A stretch of 64,000 nt of DNA from Novosphingobium sp. PhB57 (GTDB lineage Bacteria; Pseudomonadota; Alphaproteobacteria; Sphingomonadales; Sphingomonadaceae), in the NCBI RefSeq assembly GCF_004342985.1, contig NZ_SMBO01000006.1:426948-490947 (forward strand), in the 5' to 3' direction. The position numbers were made by a program, and so were the translations under genes. Position 1 is the stretch's first letter, and every line of letters starts with the position of its first letter. Below are positions 16,916 to 25,443 of the stretch, in pieces. The notes under the pieces are model-generated. The model had not been told where the DNA came from, searched no databases, and saw only the letters and a program-made list of their open reading frames with translations.

Positions 16916-17800
16916 ATGCTCAACGCCATCGGCCTCGTCGTCATCCTGCTGTGCGTCTTCGGCAGCTTCCTGATGTCGGGCGGTAACATAATGGTCATCG
17001 CTCACGCCCTGCCGCACGAAATGCTGGCCATTGCCGGCGCGGCGGTGGGTGCGTTCATCCTCGGCAACTCGATGACCACGGTCAAGAAGACCTGGGCGGG
17101 GATCCAGCGCGTCTTCAAGGGCGGACGCTGGACCGAGGTCGACTTCCGCGATCTCCTGGCGCTGCTCTTCACGCTGCTCGCCACTTTCCGCAAGGAAGGC
17201 GCGAACTCGATCGAGAAGCATCTCGACGCGCCCGAGGAAAGCAGCATCTTCATGCGCTATCCCCGCCTGCTGGGGGACGAGGGGCTGATCGAGTTCATCT
17301 GCGACTACTTGCGCATGATGACCGTCAACTTCGAGGACCCGCACCAGCTGGCCGAGGCGATGGAAGGTGACATCGAGCGCCACCATGCCGAGGAACTGGC
17401 CCCGCAGCACGCGCTGCAGATGATGGCCGACGGCCTGCCTGCCCTCGGCATCGTCGCCGCCGTTCTGGGCGTCATCAAGACCATGAGTTCGATCGACCAG
17501 CCCACCGAGATCCTCGGCGCGATGATCGGCGGCGCTCTGGTCGGTACGTTCCTGGGCGTGCTGCTGGCCTACTGCCTGGTCGGGCCGATCGCGCAGAAGC
17601 TGCAGCAGATCATCGATTCCGATTTCAAGCCCTACCTCATCGTCAAGACCGCGATCGTCGGACACGCGCAGGGCCAGCCGACCGAAGTGGCCATCGAGCT
17701 TGCGCGCCGCATGACGCCGTCTCCCTATGCCCCTTCGTTCACGCAGCTCGAGACCGCGCTCGACGAAGTGAAGGATCAGCTCAATGCCAAACCTGCCTGA
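16916..17800 (+). CDS. motA: Flagellar motor stator protein MotA
   Basis: The 294-residue protein has the four-helix MotA fold. TM1-2 are at LNAIGLVVILLCVFGSFLM and the following HEMLAIAGAAVGAFILGN. A charged cytoplasmic loop of about 110 residues follows, then TM3-4 with the proline-containing motif DGLPALGIVAAVLGVIKTM and GGALVGTFLGVLLAYCLVGP. With MotB it forms the ion channel that drives rotation. It starts at ATG 16916 and leads the chemotaxis operon; the next gene overlaps its stop by 17 bases. Its partner motB is at the operon's far end, nine genes away. Confidence 0.96.
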   Translation: MLNAIGLVVILLCVFGSFLMSGGNIMVIAHALPHEMLAIAGAAVGAFILGNSMTTVKKTWAGIQRVFKGGRWTEVDFRDLLALLFTLLATFRKEGANSIEKHLDAPEESSIFMRYPRLLGDEGLIEFICDYLRMMTVNFEDPHQLAEAMEGDIERHHAEELAPQHALQMMADGLPALGIVAAVLGVIKTMSSIDQPTEILGAMIGGALVGTFLGVLLAYCLVGPIAQKLQQIIDSDFKPYLIVKTAIVGHAQGQPTEVAIELARRMTPSPYAPSFTQLETALDEVKDQLNAKPA

Positions 17801-18146
17801 ACCCGTGCCGTTCGAAGAGTTCGGACTGGACGCCGCTGCCGCGGATTTCGCCGGAGAGGACCGCGCGCTGCAACTGCCGGTCCATGGCTCCACCGTGACG
17901 GCCGAAGACTTGCGCGTCCGCATGGTCCTGGCCTGCGACTTCGAAGGTGCGATGAACATCGACGCCAGCCGGGTCGAGACGGTGGGCCAGGCCGTGCTGC
18001 AACTCCTGGTCGCCGCGCGCACCGAGGCGCTGGACGCCGGCCACGAATTCGAAATCGTCAATCCCAGCACGGCCTTCGTCGAGCGCGTGCAGGCCTGCGG
18101 ACTGGCAGAAGCCGTCGGCCTATCTGAAGAGGAATTCCCGTCGTGA
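17784..18146 (+). CDS. STAS-domain protein of chemotaxis operon
   Basis: This acidic protein of 120 residues matches the STAS fold in form: a beta strand with VRMVLACDFEGAMNIDASRVE, a central helix VGQAVLQLLVAARTEALDAG and the segment HEFEIVNPSTAFVERVQACG. STAS proteins such as SpoIIAA or sinorhizobial CheS act as phospho-switches or binding partners in signalling. The usual phosphorylated Ser/Thr of anti-anti-sigma factors is not clear here. It overlaps motA by 17 bases and the following cheY by four, so it is translated as part of the che pathway. It may bind CheA or CheY. Confidence 0.7.
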   Translation: MPNLPEPVPFEEFGLDAAAADFAGEDRALQLPVHGSTVTAEDLRVRMVLACDFEGAMNIDASRVETVGQAVLQLLVAARTEALDAGHEFEIVNPSTAFVERVQACGLAEAVGLSEEEFPS

Positions 18147-18508
18147 GCAAACTCATCCTGACCGTCGACGATTCCGCCTCGATGCGGATGCTTCTCAAGG
18201 CCTCGCTGGCCGCGCAGGGCTTCCGCGTAGAAGCGGCCGATGACGGCGAGCACGGCCTCGAGCGCATGCACGAGGTGAAGCCCGACCTGCTCATCACCGA
18301 TATCAACATGCCCAAGATGGACGGCTTCGAACTGATCGAGGCGGTCCGTTCGGTGCCCGAATTCCGCGGCACGCCGATCCTGGTGCTCTCCACCGAGTTC
18401 TCGGACGAGAAGAAGACCCGCGCCCGCGAAGCCGGGGCCACGGGCTGGATCACCAAGCCGTTCGAAGCCGCCAAGCTGGGAGCGGCTGTCCGCCGCGTCT
18501 GCCCGTGA
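18143..18508 (+). CDS. cheY: Chemotaxis response regulator CheY (first copy)
   Basis: A 121-residue single-domain receiver: acidic pair in ILTVDDSASMR, phospho-acceptor Asp53 in LLITDINMPKMDG, switch Ser/Thr in VLSTEF and invariant Lys in WITKPF. There is no output domain. It likely carries the CheA phosphoryl group to the motor or works as a phosphate sink beside the second CheY at 23158. The start is GTG, overlapping the preceding gene by four bases; its stop overlaps the cheA start. Confidence 0.92.
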   Translation: MSKLILTVDDSASMRMLLKASLAAQGFRVEAADDGEHGLERMHEVKPDLLITDINMPKMDGFELIEAVRSVPEFRGTPILVLSTEFSDEKKTRAREAGATGWITKPFEAAKLGAAVRRVCP

Positions 18509-20754
18509 GCGACGAACTCGACGAAATCCAGGGCATCTTCTTCGAGGAGTGCGCCGAAGGTCTCGCCGTGGCCGAACAGGGTCTTTCGGCGATGGCCGAA
18601 GGCGATGTCTCGTCCGAGACGATCGCCGGCGTGTTCCGCGCCGTCCACTCGATCAAGGGCGGTTCGGGCGCTTTCGGCCATGCCGCGCTGCTCGCCTTCT
18701 CGCACCGTTTCGAGAACGTGCTCGACGAAGTGCGCGCCGGCCGCATTCCCGCCAGCGGCGAAGTGACCCAGACCATGCTGGGCGCCTTCGACATCCTCTC
18801 GGATCATGTCACGGCGGCACAGGGCGGCACCGAGCCGCCGGCCGACGCGGTCATGCTGGAACAGCTCGACGCGATCCTGGAAAGCAAGGGCGCCGCCTCG
18901 CAGGCCTCGCCCGTCGTCGCTGCGCCCGAGCCGGTGGCCGAGCTGGACGATTTCGGCTTCACGCCGGTCGCGGCGGTGATCGACGACTTCGATCCCTTCG
19001 GCTTCGAGCCGGTGGCGGTCGAGCTGGACGATTTCGCCTCTCCGGAACCGGCGGAGCCTGCCGGATGGACCGTTCGCTTCGGCCCTTCGCGCGGCGCGCT
19101 GGCCAATGGCGGCGAACCGATGCTGGTCATCCGCGAACTGGAAGAGATGGGCGCGGCGGTCACCGCCGTCGATACCGGCGCGCTTCCGGGCCTGCGCGAT
19201 CTCGATCCCGAGGACAGCTATTTCGTCTGGACCCTGACCCTGCCCGGCAGCGTGGCCGAACAGGACATCCGCGACTGCTTCGACTTCGTGGCCCCGGACT
19301 CGCTGATCGAGATCGCGCGTGCCGCCGCCGTGGTGATGGTGGTGGTCGAGGAACCGGCCGCAGAGGACTTCGACGGCTTCGGCGTATTCGAGCCGCTGCC
19401 GGTTTCCCTGCCGGATCTTGACCTGGCACCGGCCGAGCCGATGCTGACGCTGGTGCCCGCGGCCGCCGCTCCGGCGGTACCGGCCCCTGTCGTGCAGGCG
19501 GCGCCTGCGAAAGCGGCACCGGCCCAGGCCGAAAAGCCCAAGGCGGAAGCCCGCCAGGGCAGCGTCGAAGTGGCGCAGTCGATCCGCGTGGACTTGTCCA
19601 AGCTGGACCAGCTGCTCAACCTTGTGGGCGAACTGGTGATCCGCGGTTCGATCCTGTCGGACCGGCTCTCGCCCGCCGACCAGGAACGCGTCGAACTGCC
19701 GGAACTCTCGCGCCTGACGCGGCAGATCCAGGACAACGTGATGTCGCTGCGCGCGCAGCCGATCAAGCAGGCCTTCTCGCGCGTGCCGCGCATGCTGCGC
19801 GATCTTTCGGCCGAGACCGGCAAGAAGGTCGTGCTCGAAACCATCGGCGAGATGACCGAAGTGGACAAGGGCGTGATCGAGAAGATCGGCGACCCGCTGA
19901 CCCACATGATCCGCAACGCAGTGGACCATGGCATCGAAAGCGCCGAGGAACGCCTTGCCGCCGGCAAGCCCGCCGAAGGCACAATCCACTTGTCCGCCGA
20001 GCAGAAGGGCGCACGCATCATCGTGCGCGTGCGGGACGACGGGCGCGGCATCAACCGCGAACGCGTGCGCGCCAAGGCGATCGAGCGCGGCATCATTTCC
20101 GCGGATGCGCCGATTTCCGACGAGGAGATCGACGGCCTGATCTGCGCGCCGGGCTTCTCCACGGCCGAGACGATCTCGAATATCTCGGGCCGGGGCGTGG
20201 GCATGGACGTGGTCCGTTCCAACGTCGAGGCCCTGGGCGGCCGCCTGGAGATCAACTCGGTACCGGGCGAGGGCACGACCTTCACGATGGCGCTGCCGCT
20301 GACTCTGGCGATCCTCGACGGCATGATCGTGCGCCTGGGCGACCAGCGCTTCGTGCTGCCGCTGGCCAATGTGATCGAGACCGTCCAGCCCGAGCCGGGC
20401 CAGGTCCAGGCGACTTCGCCCAGCTCCGAAGTGATCGAGCTGCGCGGGCAGTACCTGCCGGTGCGCCGCGTGGGCGAGCTGTTCGGCATGCGGTCCCACC
20501 GCGTGCCCGAGGACTCGCTCGTCATCATCGTCGAGAGCGAGACGGCCGGGAACGTCGGCCTCATGGTCGACACGATCGATAACCGCCGCGAAGTCGTGAT
20601 CAAGAGCCTCGAGGACAACCTCCACCCGATCCGCGGTCTCGGCGGCGCGACCATCCTGGGCGACGGCTCGATCGCGCTGATCCTCGACATCGATGCCCTG
20701 GTCGCGCCGACCGGCGGCTCATCCAAGTATGCGCTGAAAGGAATGGCAGCATGA
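18505..20754 (+). CDS. cheA: Chemotaxis histidine kinase CheA
   Basis: The 749-residue kinase has an Hpt domain with phosphorylated His48 (VFRAVHSIKGGSGAFG) and a long acidic and Ala-rich middle (about residues 130-345). Dimerisation and HATPase domains follow (LDQLLNLVGELVIRGS, HMIRNAVDHGIES, RDDGRGINRERV, GRGVGMDVVRSNVEALGG), then a C-terminal CheW-like domain. The middle contains repeated Phe-Asp-rich segments rather than a clear canonical P2. It starts at GTG 18505, overlapping cheY by four bases, and overlaps cheW by four. It phosphorylates the CheY and CheB proteins of this operon. Confidence 0.96.
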   Translation: MSDELDEIQGIFFEECAEGLAVAEQGLSAMAEGDVSSETIAGVFRAVHSIKGGSGAFGHAALLAFSHRFENVLDEVRAGRIPASGEVTQTMLGAFDILSDHVTAAQGGTEPPADAVMLEQLDAILESKGAASQASPVVAAPEPVAELDDFGFTPVAAVIDDFDPFGFEPVAVELDDFASPEPAEPAGWTVRFGPSRGALANGGEPMLVIRELEEMGAAVTAVDTGALPGLRDLDPEDSYFVWTLTLPGSVAEQDIRDCFDFVAPDSLIEIARAAAVVMVVVEEPAAEDFDGFGVFEPLPVSLPDLDLAPAEPMLTLVPAAAAPAVPAPVVQAAPAKAAPAQAEKPKAEARQGSVEVAQSIRVDLSKLDQLLNLVGELVIRGSILSDRLSPADQERVELPELSRLTRQIQDNVMSLRAQPIKQAFSRVPRMLRDLSAETGKKVVLETIGEMTEVDKGVIEKIGDPLTHMIRNAVDHGIESAEERLAAGKPAEGTIHLSAEQKGARIIVRVRDDGRGINRERVRAKAIERGIISADAPISDEEIDGLICAPGFSTAETISNISGRGVGMDVVRSNVEALGGRLEINSVPGEGTTFTMALPLTLAILDGMIVRLGDQRFVLPLANVIETVQPEPGQVQATSPSSEVIELRGQYLPVRRVGELFGMRSHRVPEDSLVIIVESETAGNVGLMVDTIDNRREVVIKSLEDNLHPIRGLGGATILGDGSIALILDIDALVAPTGGSSKYALKGMAA

Positions 20755-21242
20755 GCACCGAAGATAGCGAACTCGACGAACGCAAGATCGTCACTTTCAC
20801 CCTGGGCAACCGCCTGTTCGGCATCGACATGCGCTCGCTGATCGAAATTCGCGAGTGGGAGGAACCCACCCCGCTGCCGAGCGTGCCGCCCTATGTGAAG
20901 GGCGTGACCAACTTGCGCGGCTCGGTCGTTCCCGTGGTCGGCCTGTCCGAGCGCCTGGGCTGGGCGCCCAGCGAGCTGCATTCGCGCTCGTGCATCCTCG
21001 TCGTCACCATCGGCGGTCGCCATGCCGGCTTCCTGGTGGACGAAGTGCAGGACATCGTCGTGATCCAGGGCAGCGAGATCCAGCCCGCGCCGGATGTCGA
21101 GATCAACGAGCAGGGCGCCATCGCCGGTCTCGTCAAGATCGAACGCCGCACCCATGATGCCGCGGCCAATGCCGAGGCCATGTGCCTGCTGCTCGACCTC
21201 GACGCGCTGAGCCTCACCCGCCAGGTGCCGGACTTCGCGTAA
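20751..21242 (+). CDS. cheW: Chemotaxis coupling protein CheW
   Basis: This 163-residue protein is a single CheW domain: strand IVTFTLGNRLFGIDMRSLIE, the conserved VPPYVKGVTNLRGSVVPVV and HAGFLVDEVQDIVVIQGSEI. It links chemoreceptors to CheA. No receptor gene is in this window. Start and stop each overlap their neighbours, by four bases with cheA and one base with cheR. Confidence 0.95.
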   Translation: MSTEDSELDERKIVTFTLGNRLFGIDMRSLIEIREWEEPTPLPSVPPYVKGVTNLRGSVVPVVGLSERLGWAPSELHSRSCILVVTIGGRHAGFLVDEVQDIVVIQGSEIQPAPDVEINEQGAIAGLVKIERRTHDAAANAEAMCLLLDLDALSLTRQVPDFA

Positions 21243-22129
21243 TGACCGTGCTGGCTTCCCCTGAAGCGACGAGCGGCAGCGCGTTAGGCGGTACTGCCGA
21301 GCTGCGTCCCGCCCAGTTCCGCGACATTGCCGCGATCATGCAGCGAGAGGCGCGCATCCATCTGGTCGAGGCCAAGATGACGCTCGTCCACTCGCGGCTG
21401 AGCCGCCGCCTGCGCGAGCATGGGCTGACGAGCTTCGTGGACTACGTCGCGCTGGTCCAGCGCGATGCCGGGGAACGCCACGCCATGGTGGTGGCGCTGA
21501 CCACCAACCACACACATTTCTTCCGCGAGAACCACCACTTCGATCACTTGCGCCGCGACGTCCTGCCCAAGCTGCAGGACCGTGCGCGCAAGGGCGAGAA
21601 AGTGCGGATCTGGTCCGCCGGCTGCTCCAGCGGCGAGGAAGTCTATTCGATCGCCATGTGCCTGGCAGGAGACGGGCCGACCAGCGCGGCCTGGCTCCAG
21701 CAGGGCGACGTGCGCCTGCTCGCCACCGACATCGCCCCGCATGTCGTGCAGTCCGTGCAGGAGGCGCGCTATTCGGCGGCCACGGTCGAGCCGGTGCCCG
21801 AGACCTATCGTCGGCGCTGGATGCGGGCCGAAGCGAACGGCGACCATGTCGTGGCCGATCCGCTGCGCGAGCTGGTGGCGGCACGGGTGCTCAACTTGTT
21901 CGAGCCCTGGCCGATGCGCCGCAAGTACGACGTGATTTTCTGCCGCAACGTGATGATCTACTTCGACGATACCGCCAAGGCCGAGCTGGAGGCGCGCTTC
22001 GTCGAGATGCTGGCGCCCGGCGGCTATCTCTACATCGGCCATTCGGAGCGCCTGATCGGCCCCGCCACCCGGCTGATGAAGCCGGCGGGGCAGACGATCT
22101 ACGTCCGCAACGACGGAGGCGCGGCATGA
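21242..22129 (+). CDS. cheR: Chemoreceptor methyltransferase CheR
   Basis: A 295-residue SAM-dependent glutamate methyltransferase. The small N-terminal helical domain is followed by TNHTHFFRENHHFDHL, the SAM-binding loop IWSAGCSSGEEVYSIAM and the late motif YDVIFCRNVMIYFDD. It methylates receptor glutamates during adaptation. ATG 21242 overlaps the cheW stop by one base. Confidence 0.95.
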   Translation: MTVLASPEATSGSALGGTAELRPAQFRDIAAIMQREARIHLVEAKMTLVHSRLSRRLREHGLTSFVDYVALVQRDAGERHAMVVALTTNHTHFFRENHHFDHLRRDVLPKLQDRARKGEKVRIWSAGCSSGEEVYSIAMCLAGDGPTSAAWLQQGDVRLLATDIAPHVVQSVQEARYSAATVEPVPETYRRRWMRAEANGDHVVADPLRELVAARVLNLFEPWPMRRKYDVIFCRNVMIYFDDTAKAELEARFVEMLAPGGYLYIGHSERLIGPATRLMKPAGQTIYVRNDGGAA

Positions 22130-23157
22130 CCCTGGCGCCTGAAAAGACGCGCGTCCTGATCGTGGACGACAGCGCCGCCATGCGCGCGCTGCTGAACAAG
22201 TTGCTGAGCCACGACCCCGCCATCGAAGTGGTCGGCATGGCGCCAGAGCCCCATGCCGCGCGCGAGATGATCAAGTCGCTCAATCCCGACGTGGTCACGC
22301 TCGACATCGAGATGCCCGGGATGGACGGACTGTCGTTCCTCGAACGCATCATGCGCCTGCGGCCGATGCCGGTGGTCATGTGCTCCACCCTGACGGCGCG
22401 CGGCACCGAGGCGACCATCGAGGCCATGCGCCTGGGGGCCGTGGACTGCATCGCCAAGCCTTCCGGCAACCCGCTGGAGATCGCGCAGGACGGGGCGCTG
22501 CTGCGCAAGATCGTCAAGGCCGCGGCGCGCTCGTCGGTGCGCCGCACCGCCAGTCCGCCGACCCCGGTCAATGCCGCGCAGGGAACCTTGCGCGACGTCG
22601 TTATCGCGGTGGGCGCCTCGACCGGCGGGGTGGAAGCCCTGTTCTCGATCATCGGCGCCCTGCCGCCCGATTGCCCGCCGGTCATGGTGGTGCAGCACAT
22701 GCCCGCGATCTTCACCGGCAGCTTCGCCACGCGGCTCGACAAGACCGCGCGGGTGCAGGTGGTGGAGGCCCAGAACGGCATGAACTTGCGCCGGGGCACG
22801 GTCTATCTCGCGCCCGGCGGCGCCCAGCACATGGAGCTGCTGGGCGGCACCAGCGGGCAGGTCAAGCTGGTGGCCGGCGACACGGTCAGCGGACACCGGC
22901 CTTCGGTGGACGTGCTGTTCCGTTCGGTCGCACGGCTCGGCTCGCGCGCGGTGGGGGTGATCCTCACCGGCATGGGTTCGGACGGCGCCATGGGCCTCAA
23001 GGCCATGCGCGACGCCGGCGCCCGCACGCTCGGGCAGAACCGCGATACTTGCGTGGTCTACGGAATGCCCCGCGCTGCCTTCGAGGCGGGCGCGGTGGAG
23101 AAGGAATTGAGTTTGTCCGCCATGCCCGAGGGAATCCTCGGCGCGTGTCGGAGGTAA
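22126..23157 (+). CDS. cheB: Chemotaxis methylesterase/response regulator CheB
   Basis: The 343-residue protein joins a receiver (VLIVDDSAAMR, Asp60 in VTLDIEMPGMDG) to a methylesterase domain with the catalytic triad segments VGASTGGVEAL (Ser), VVQHMP (His) and LTGMGSDGAMG (Asp). Phosphorylation by CheA activates removal of receptor methyl groups, opposite CheR. ATG 22126 overlaps the cheR stop by four bases. Confidence 0.96.
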   Translation: MTLAPEKTRVLIVDDSAAMRALLNKLLSHDPAIEVVGMAPEPHAAREMIKSLNPDVVTLDIEMPGMDGLSFLERIMRLRPMPVVMCSTLTARGTEATIEAMRLGAVDCIAKPSGNPLEIAQDGALLRKIVKAAARSSVRRTASPPTPVNAAQGTLRDVVIAVGASTGGVEALFSIIGALPPDCPPVMVVQHMPAIFTGSFATRLDKTARVQVVEAQNGMNLRRGTVYLAPGGAQHMELLGGTSGQVKLVAGDTVSGHRPSVDVLFRSVARLGSRAVGVILTGMGSDGAMGLKAMRDAGARTLGQNRDTCVVYGMPRAAFEAGAVEKELSLSAMPEGILGACRR

Positions 23158-23559
23158 ATGGAGCGGTTCATGCCGGCAGCGTCTGCAATAAAAGTAATGG
23201 TGGTCGACGATCAGACGTCCATGCGCGCGATGATCCGTCGCACGCTACAGGATCTGGGTTTCAAGGACATTCGCGACAAGGGCGGCGCGGTGGAAGCACT
23301 CGCCTCCATCAAGACCGACCGGGTCCATCTGGTCATCTCGGACTACAACATGCCTGAAATGGACGGCCTGGAATTCCTGGAAGCCGTCCGCAACGATCCG
23401 GTGATCGGCAAGACCGTGTTCATCATGCTCACGGGTTCCGCCGACAAGGAAGTGGTCCAGAAGGCCGCGGCCCTGGGCGTGAACAACTATGTCGTGAAGC
23501 CTTTCGCGCCGGCGGCGCTGAAGGAAAAGATCGAACGCGTCTTCGGCGAACTGGTCTGA
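23158..23559 (+). CDS. cheY: Chemotaxis response regulator CheY (second copy)
   Basis: A 133-residue single receiver domain, closer to enteric CheY: VMVVDDQTSMRAMIRRTLQD, phospho-acceptor Asp62 in VISDYNMPEMDG, Thr in IMLTGSAD, and Lys in YVVKPF. The classic FxxFG-like C-terminus suggests this is the motor-binding CheY, while the 18143 copy may tune signal decay; this split is inferred. It begins immediately after the cheB stop; an internal ATG at 23170 is an alternative start. Confidence 0.93.
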   Translation: MERFMPAASAIKVMVVDDQTSMRAMIRRTLQDLGFKDIRDKGGAVEALASIKTDRVHLVISDYNMPEMDGLEFLEAVRNDPVIGKTVFIMLTGSADKEVVQKAAALGVNNYVVKPFAPAALKEKIERVFGELV

Positions 23560-23564
23560 ACGCC

Positions 23565-24095
23565 ATGCGCCGCGTTGCCATCGTCCAGGGTGAATATCAT
23601 GTGGTCAACCAGTCCGGCGTCGTCATCTCGACGCTGCTGGGCTCGTGCGTCGCGGCCTGCCTGCAGGACCCCGTCGCGCGGGTTGGCGGCATGAACCATT
23701 TCCTGCTGGGAGAGCCGGGCGCCGATGCGCCGGTGAACCCGGCGGACATGCAGCGCTACGGCGTCCATGCGATGGAACTGCTCATCAATGCCCTGATGAA
23801 GCGCGGCGCGCAGCGTTCGCGTCTGCGCGGCCACCTTTACGGCGGGGCGAACATCGTCGCCGGGCTGGGCGGGATCGGCACCAAGAACGGCCAGTTCGCG
23901 CGCAACTTCATGCAGACCGAAGGCATTGCGCTCGATCACAGCGACCTTGGCGGCACGCAAGCCCGCAAGGTGGAATTCATGCCTTACGAGGGCAGGGTGC
24001 GCGCGACGCTGGTGATGGACCAGCCGCTGCCGCCCGTCGTCCGTCCCAAGCCCATGCCGGTCTTCCAGCCGACCGGCGAACTGGAGCTGTTCTGA
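23565..24095 (+). CDS. cheD: Chemoreceptor glutamine deamidase CheD
   Basis: This 176-residue protein has the CheD catalytic Cys28 in STLLGSCVAACLQD and His45 in GGMNHFLL, and a conserved RLRGHLYGGANI. CheD deamidates receptor glutamines and can bind CheC/CheY in other bacteria. It follows cheY by five bases. Confidence 0.94.
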   Translation: MRRVAIVQGEYHVVNQSGVVISTLLGSCVAACLQDPVARVGGMNHFLLGEPGADAPVNPADMQRYGVHAMELLINALMKRGAQRSRLRGHLYGGANIVAGLGGIGTKNGQFARNFMQTEGIALDHSDLGGTQARKVEFMPYEGRVRATLVMDQPLPPVVRPKPMPVFQPTGELELF

Positions 24096-24127
24096 TCATG
24101 GAACGGGCGGACATTCAGGGGGAAGCA

Positions 24128-24451
24128 ATGACAATCGAATCCGAGGGACTCGGGACGGCACTGGGCACGGAACCGGGCCAGGGTCCGGCGGCCCCGCTCT
24201 GGCAGGCCCTGGCCCGCGAGATGCGCGTGGCCCGCGAACTGCTGGAACAGCTGGCCGGCGTACTGGTGAACGACGAGCGCTTCGTGCTGGACTATATCGA
24301 CCAGCTCCAGGCCTTCGACCTGATCGCCCAGCATGTGGATGAAAGCGCCGCGCTGCTCGACCGCGTGGCCGGCGGGCAGAGCCCCGGCGAGGCGATCGGC
24401 CAGGTGCGGCTGAGCGTCATGCAGGACCGGCTTCGCGCCGCCCTGGACTGA
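24128..24451 (+). CDS. Small helical protein with CheZ-like DxxxQ motif (CheT-like)
   Basis: A 107-residue, mostly helical protein. The segment DYIDQLQAFDLIAQHVDESA carries Asp64-LIA-Gln68, matching the DxxxQ phosphatase signature of CheZ (DLTGQ there) and the motif reported for the small CheT protein of Sinorhizobium. I infer a CheY-P phosphatase or a related signal-ending role. The ATG at 24128 has a strong GGGGGAAG ribosome site; an in-frame ATG at 24098 lacks one. It lies between cheD and motB. Confidence 0.6.
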   Translation: MTIESEGLGTALGTEPGQGPAAPLWQALAREMRVARELLEQLAGVLVNDERFVLDYIDQLQAFDLIAQHVDESAALLDRVAGGQSPGEAIGQVRLSVMQDRLRAALD

Positions 24452-24463
24452 GGAATTCAAAGC

Positions 24464-25330
24464 GTGGCACGGGGCAACGAAGATCATCCCACGATCGTCA
24501 TCCGCAAGGTCAAGAAGCATGCGCACGCCGGTCATCACGGCGGTGCGTGGAAGGTCGCCTATGCCGACTTCGTGACCGCGATGATGGCCTTCTTCATGCT
24601 GCTCTGGCTGCTGGCCAACCCGGACAAGGAGCAGCTCAAGGGCCTGGCGGAATACTTCTCGCCCAATGCCGACCGGTCTTCGCCGGCGACGACGCTGACC
24701 AACCAGCCCGGCTCGCAGCCGGGGCTTGGCGGGCACAGCCGCCGCAACCAGTCGGCCGACAACCGGGCCGTGGGCCAGCCTTCCGCCGAAGCCGGCACCA
24801 AGGGTGCGGCGCGCGGCGGCACGGCCGATGTGCCTGAGGCGGCGCTGCGCGTCATGGCGCAAGAGATGCAGCTCTCGCTCGATCCGCCTGTCGATCCCAG
24901 CGAGGGCAAGCGCAGCGTCGACGTGGAGCCTTCGCGCGACGGCTTCCGCATCCACCTGATGGACAACGCCAACCGCTCGATGTTCAAGGGCCCGACCGCC
25001 CAGCTCAACGACTATGCCCGCAACCTGCTGGGCCGTATCGCTCGCAAGCTGGCCGGTACCGGCGCCCAGGTCGCCATCGAAGGACATACGGACAGCACCG
25101 GCGGGCAGAGCGAGGCCAACTGGAACCTCTCCGCGCAGCGCGCCCTTTCGGCCCGCGCGGCCCTGGTCGCCTCCGGCCTGCCGGCGGATCGTTTCTCCGA
25201 AGTGGTGGCCAAGGCAGGGACCGAGCCGGTCTATCCCGACCGCCCGGACCGCCCGGAAAACCGCCGCATCACCATCGTCGTCATGGCCGAACCTTCTGCG
25301 TTGCCGCAGGATGCGAGCTTCAAGTTCTGA
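24464..25330 (+). CDS. motB: Flagellar motor stator protein MotB
   Basis: This 288-residue stator partner of MotA has a basic N-terminus and one membrane helix with the ion-binding Asp35 (AYADFVTAMMAFFMLLWLL). A long linker leads to a C-terminal OmpA/peptidoglycan-binding domain (VAIEGHTDSTGG, NWNLSAQRALSARAAL). Asp context suggests proton use, but this cannot be settled here. The GTG start at 24464 follows a GAGGAA ribosome site. It is the last gene of the motA-che operon. Confidence 0.95.
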   Translation: MARGNEDHPTIVIRKVKKHAHAGHHGGAWKVAYADFVTAMMAFFMLLWLLANPDKEQLKGLAEYFSPNADRSSPATTLTNQPGSQPGLGGHSRRNQSADNRAVGQPSAEAGTKGAARGGTADVPEAALRVMAQEMQLSLDPPVDPSEGKRSVDVEPSRDGFRIHLMDNANRSMFKGPTAQLNDYARNLLGRIARKLAGTGAQVAIEGHTDSTGGQSEANWNLSAQRALSARAALVASGLPADRFSEVVAKAGTEPVYPDRPDRPENRRITIVVMAEPSALPQDASFKF

Positions 25331-25340
25331 GAGTCAGCAT

Positions 25341-25419
25341 AAAAAATGGCTCGCATTTTTAGAACGGCACCGATTGGGGCCTGGGCCGGTGCCGCAAAAT
25401 GCGCCTTCGGCGTATTTTC
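25341..25419 (+). terminator. Triple hairpin after motB
   Basis: Three consecutive inverted repeats lie between motB and the fliL-like gene: AAAAATG/CATTTTT (25341-25360), CGGCACCG/CGGTGCCG (25365-25394), and AAAATGCGCC/GGCGTATTTT (about 25397-25419, one mismatch), the last ending in TTTT. They likely end the long motA-che transcript, fully or in part. Confidence 0.65.
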
Positions 25420-25443
25420 AGATAAACGAGACTGGAGACTATC

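Noticed and set aside
18058..20625. Minus-strand 855-codon open frame
   Set aside because: Antisense to cheA and neighbours; His/Arg/Leu-rich low-information product without motifs.
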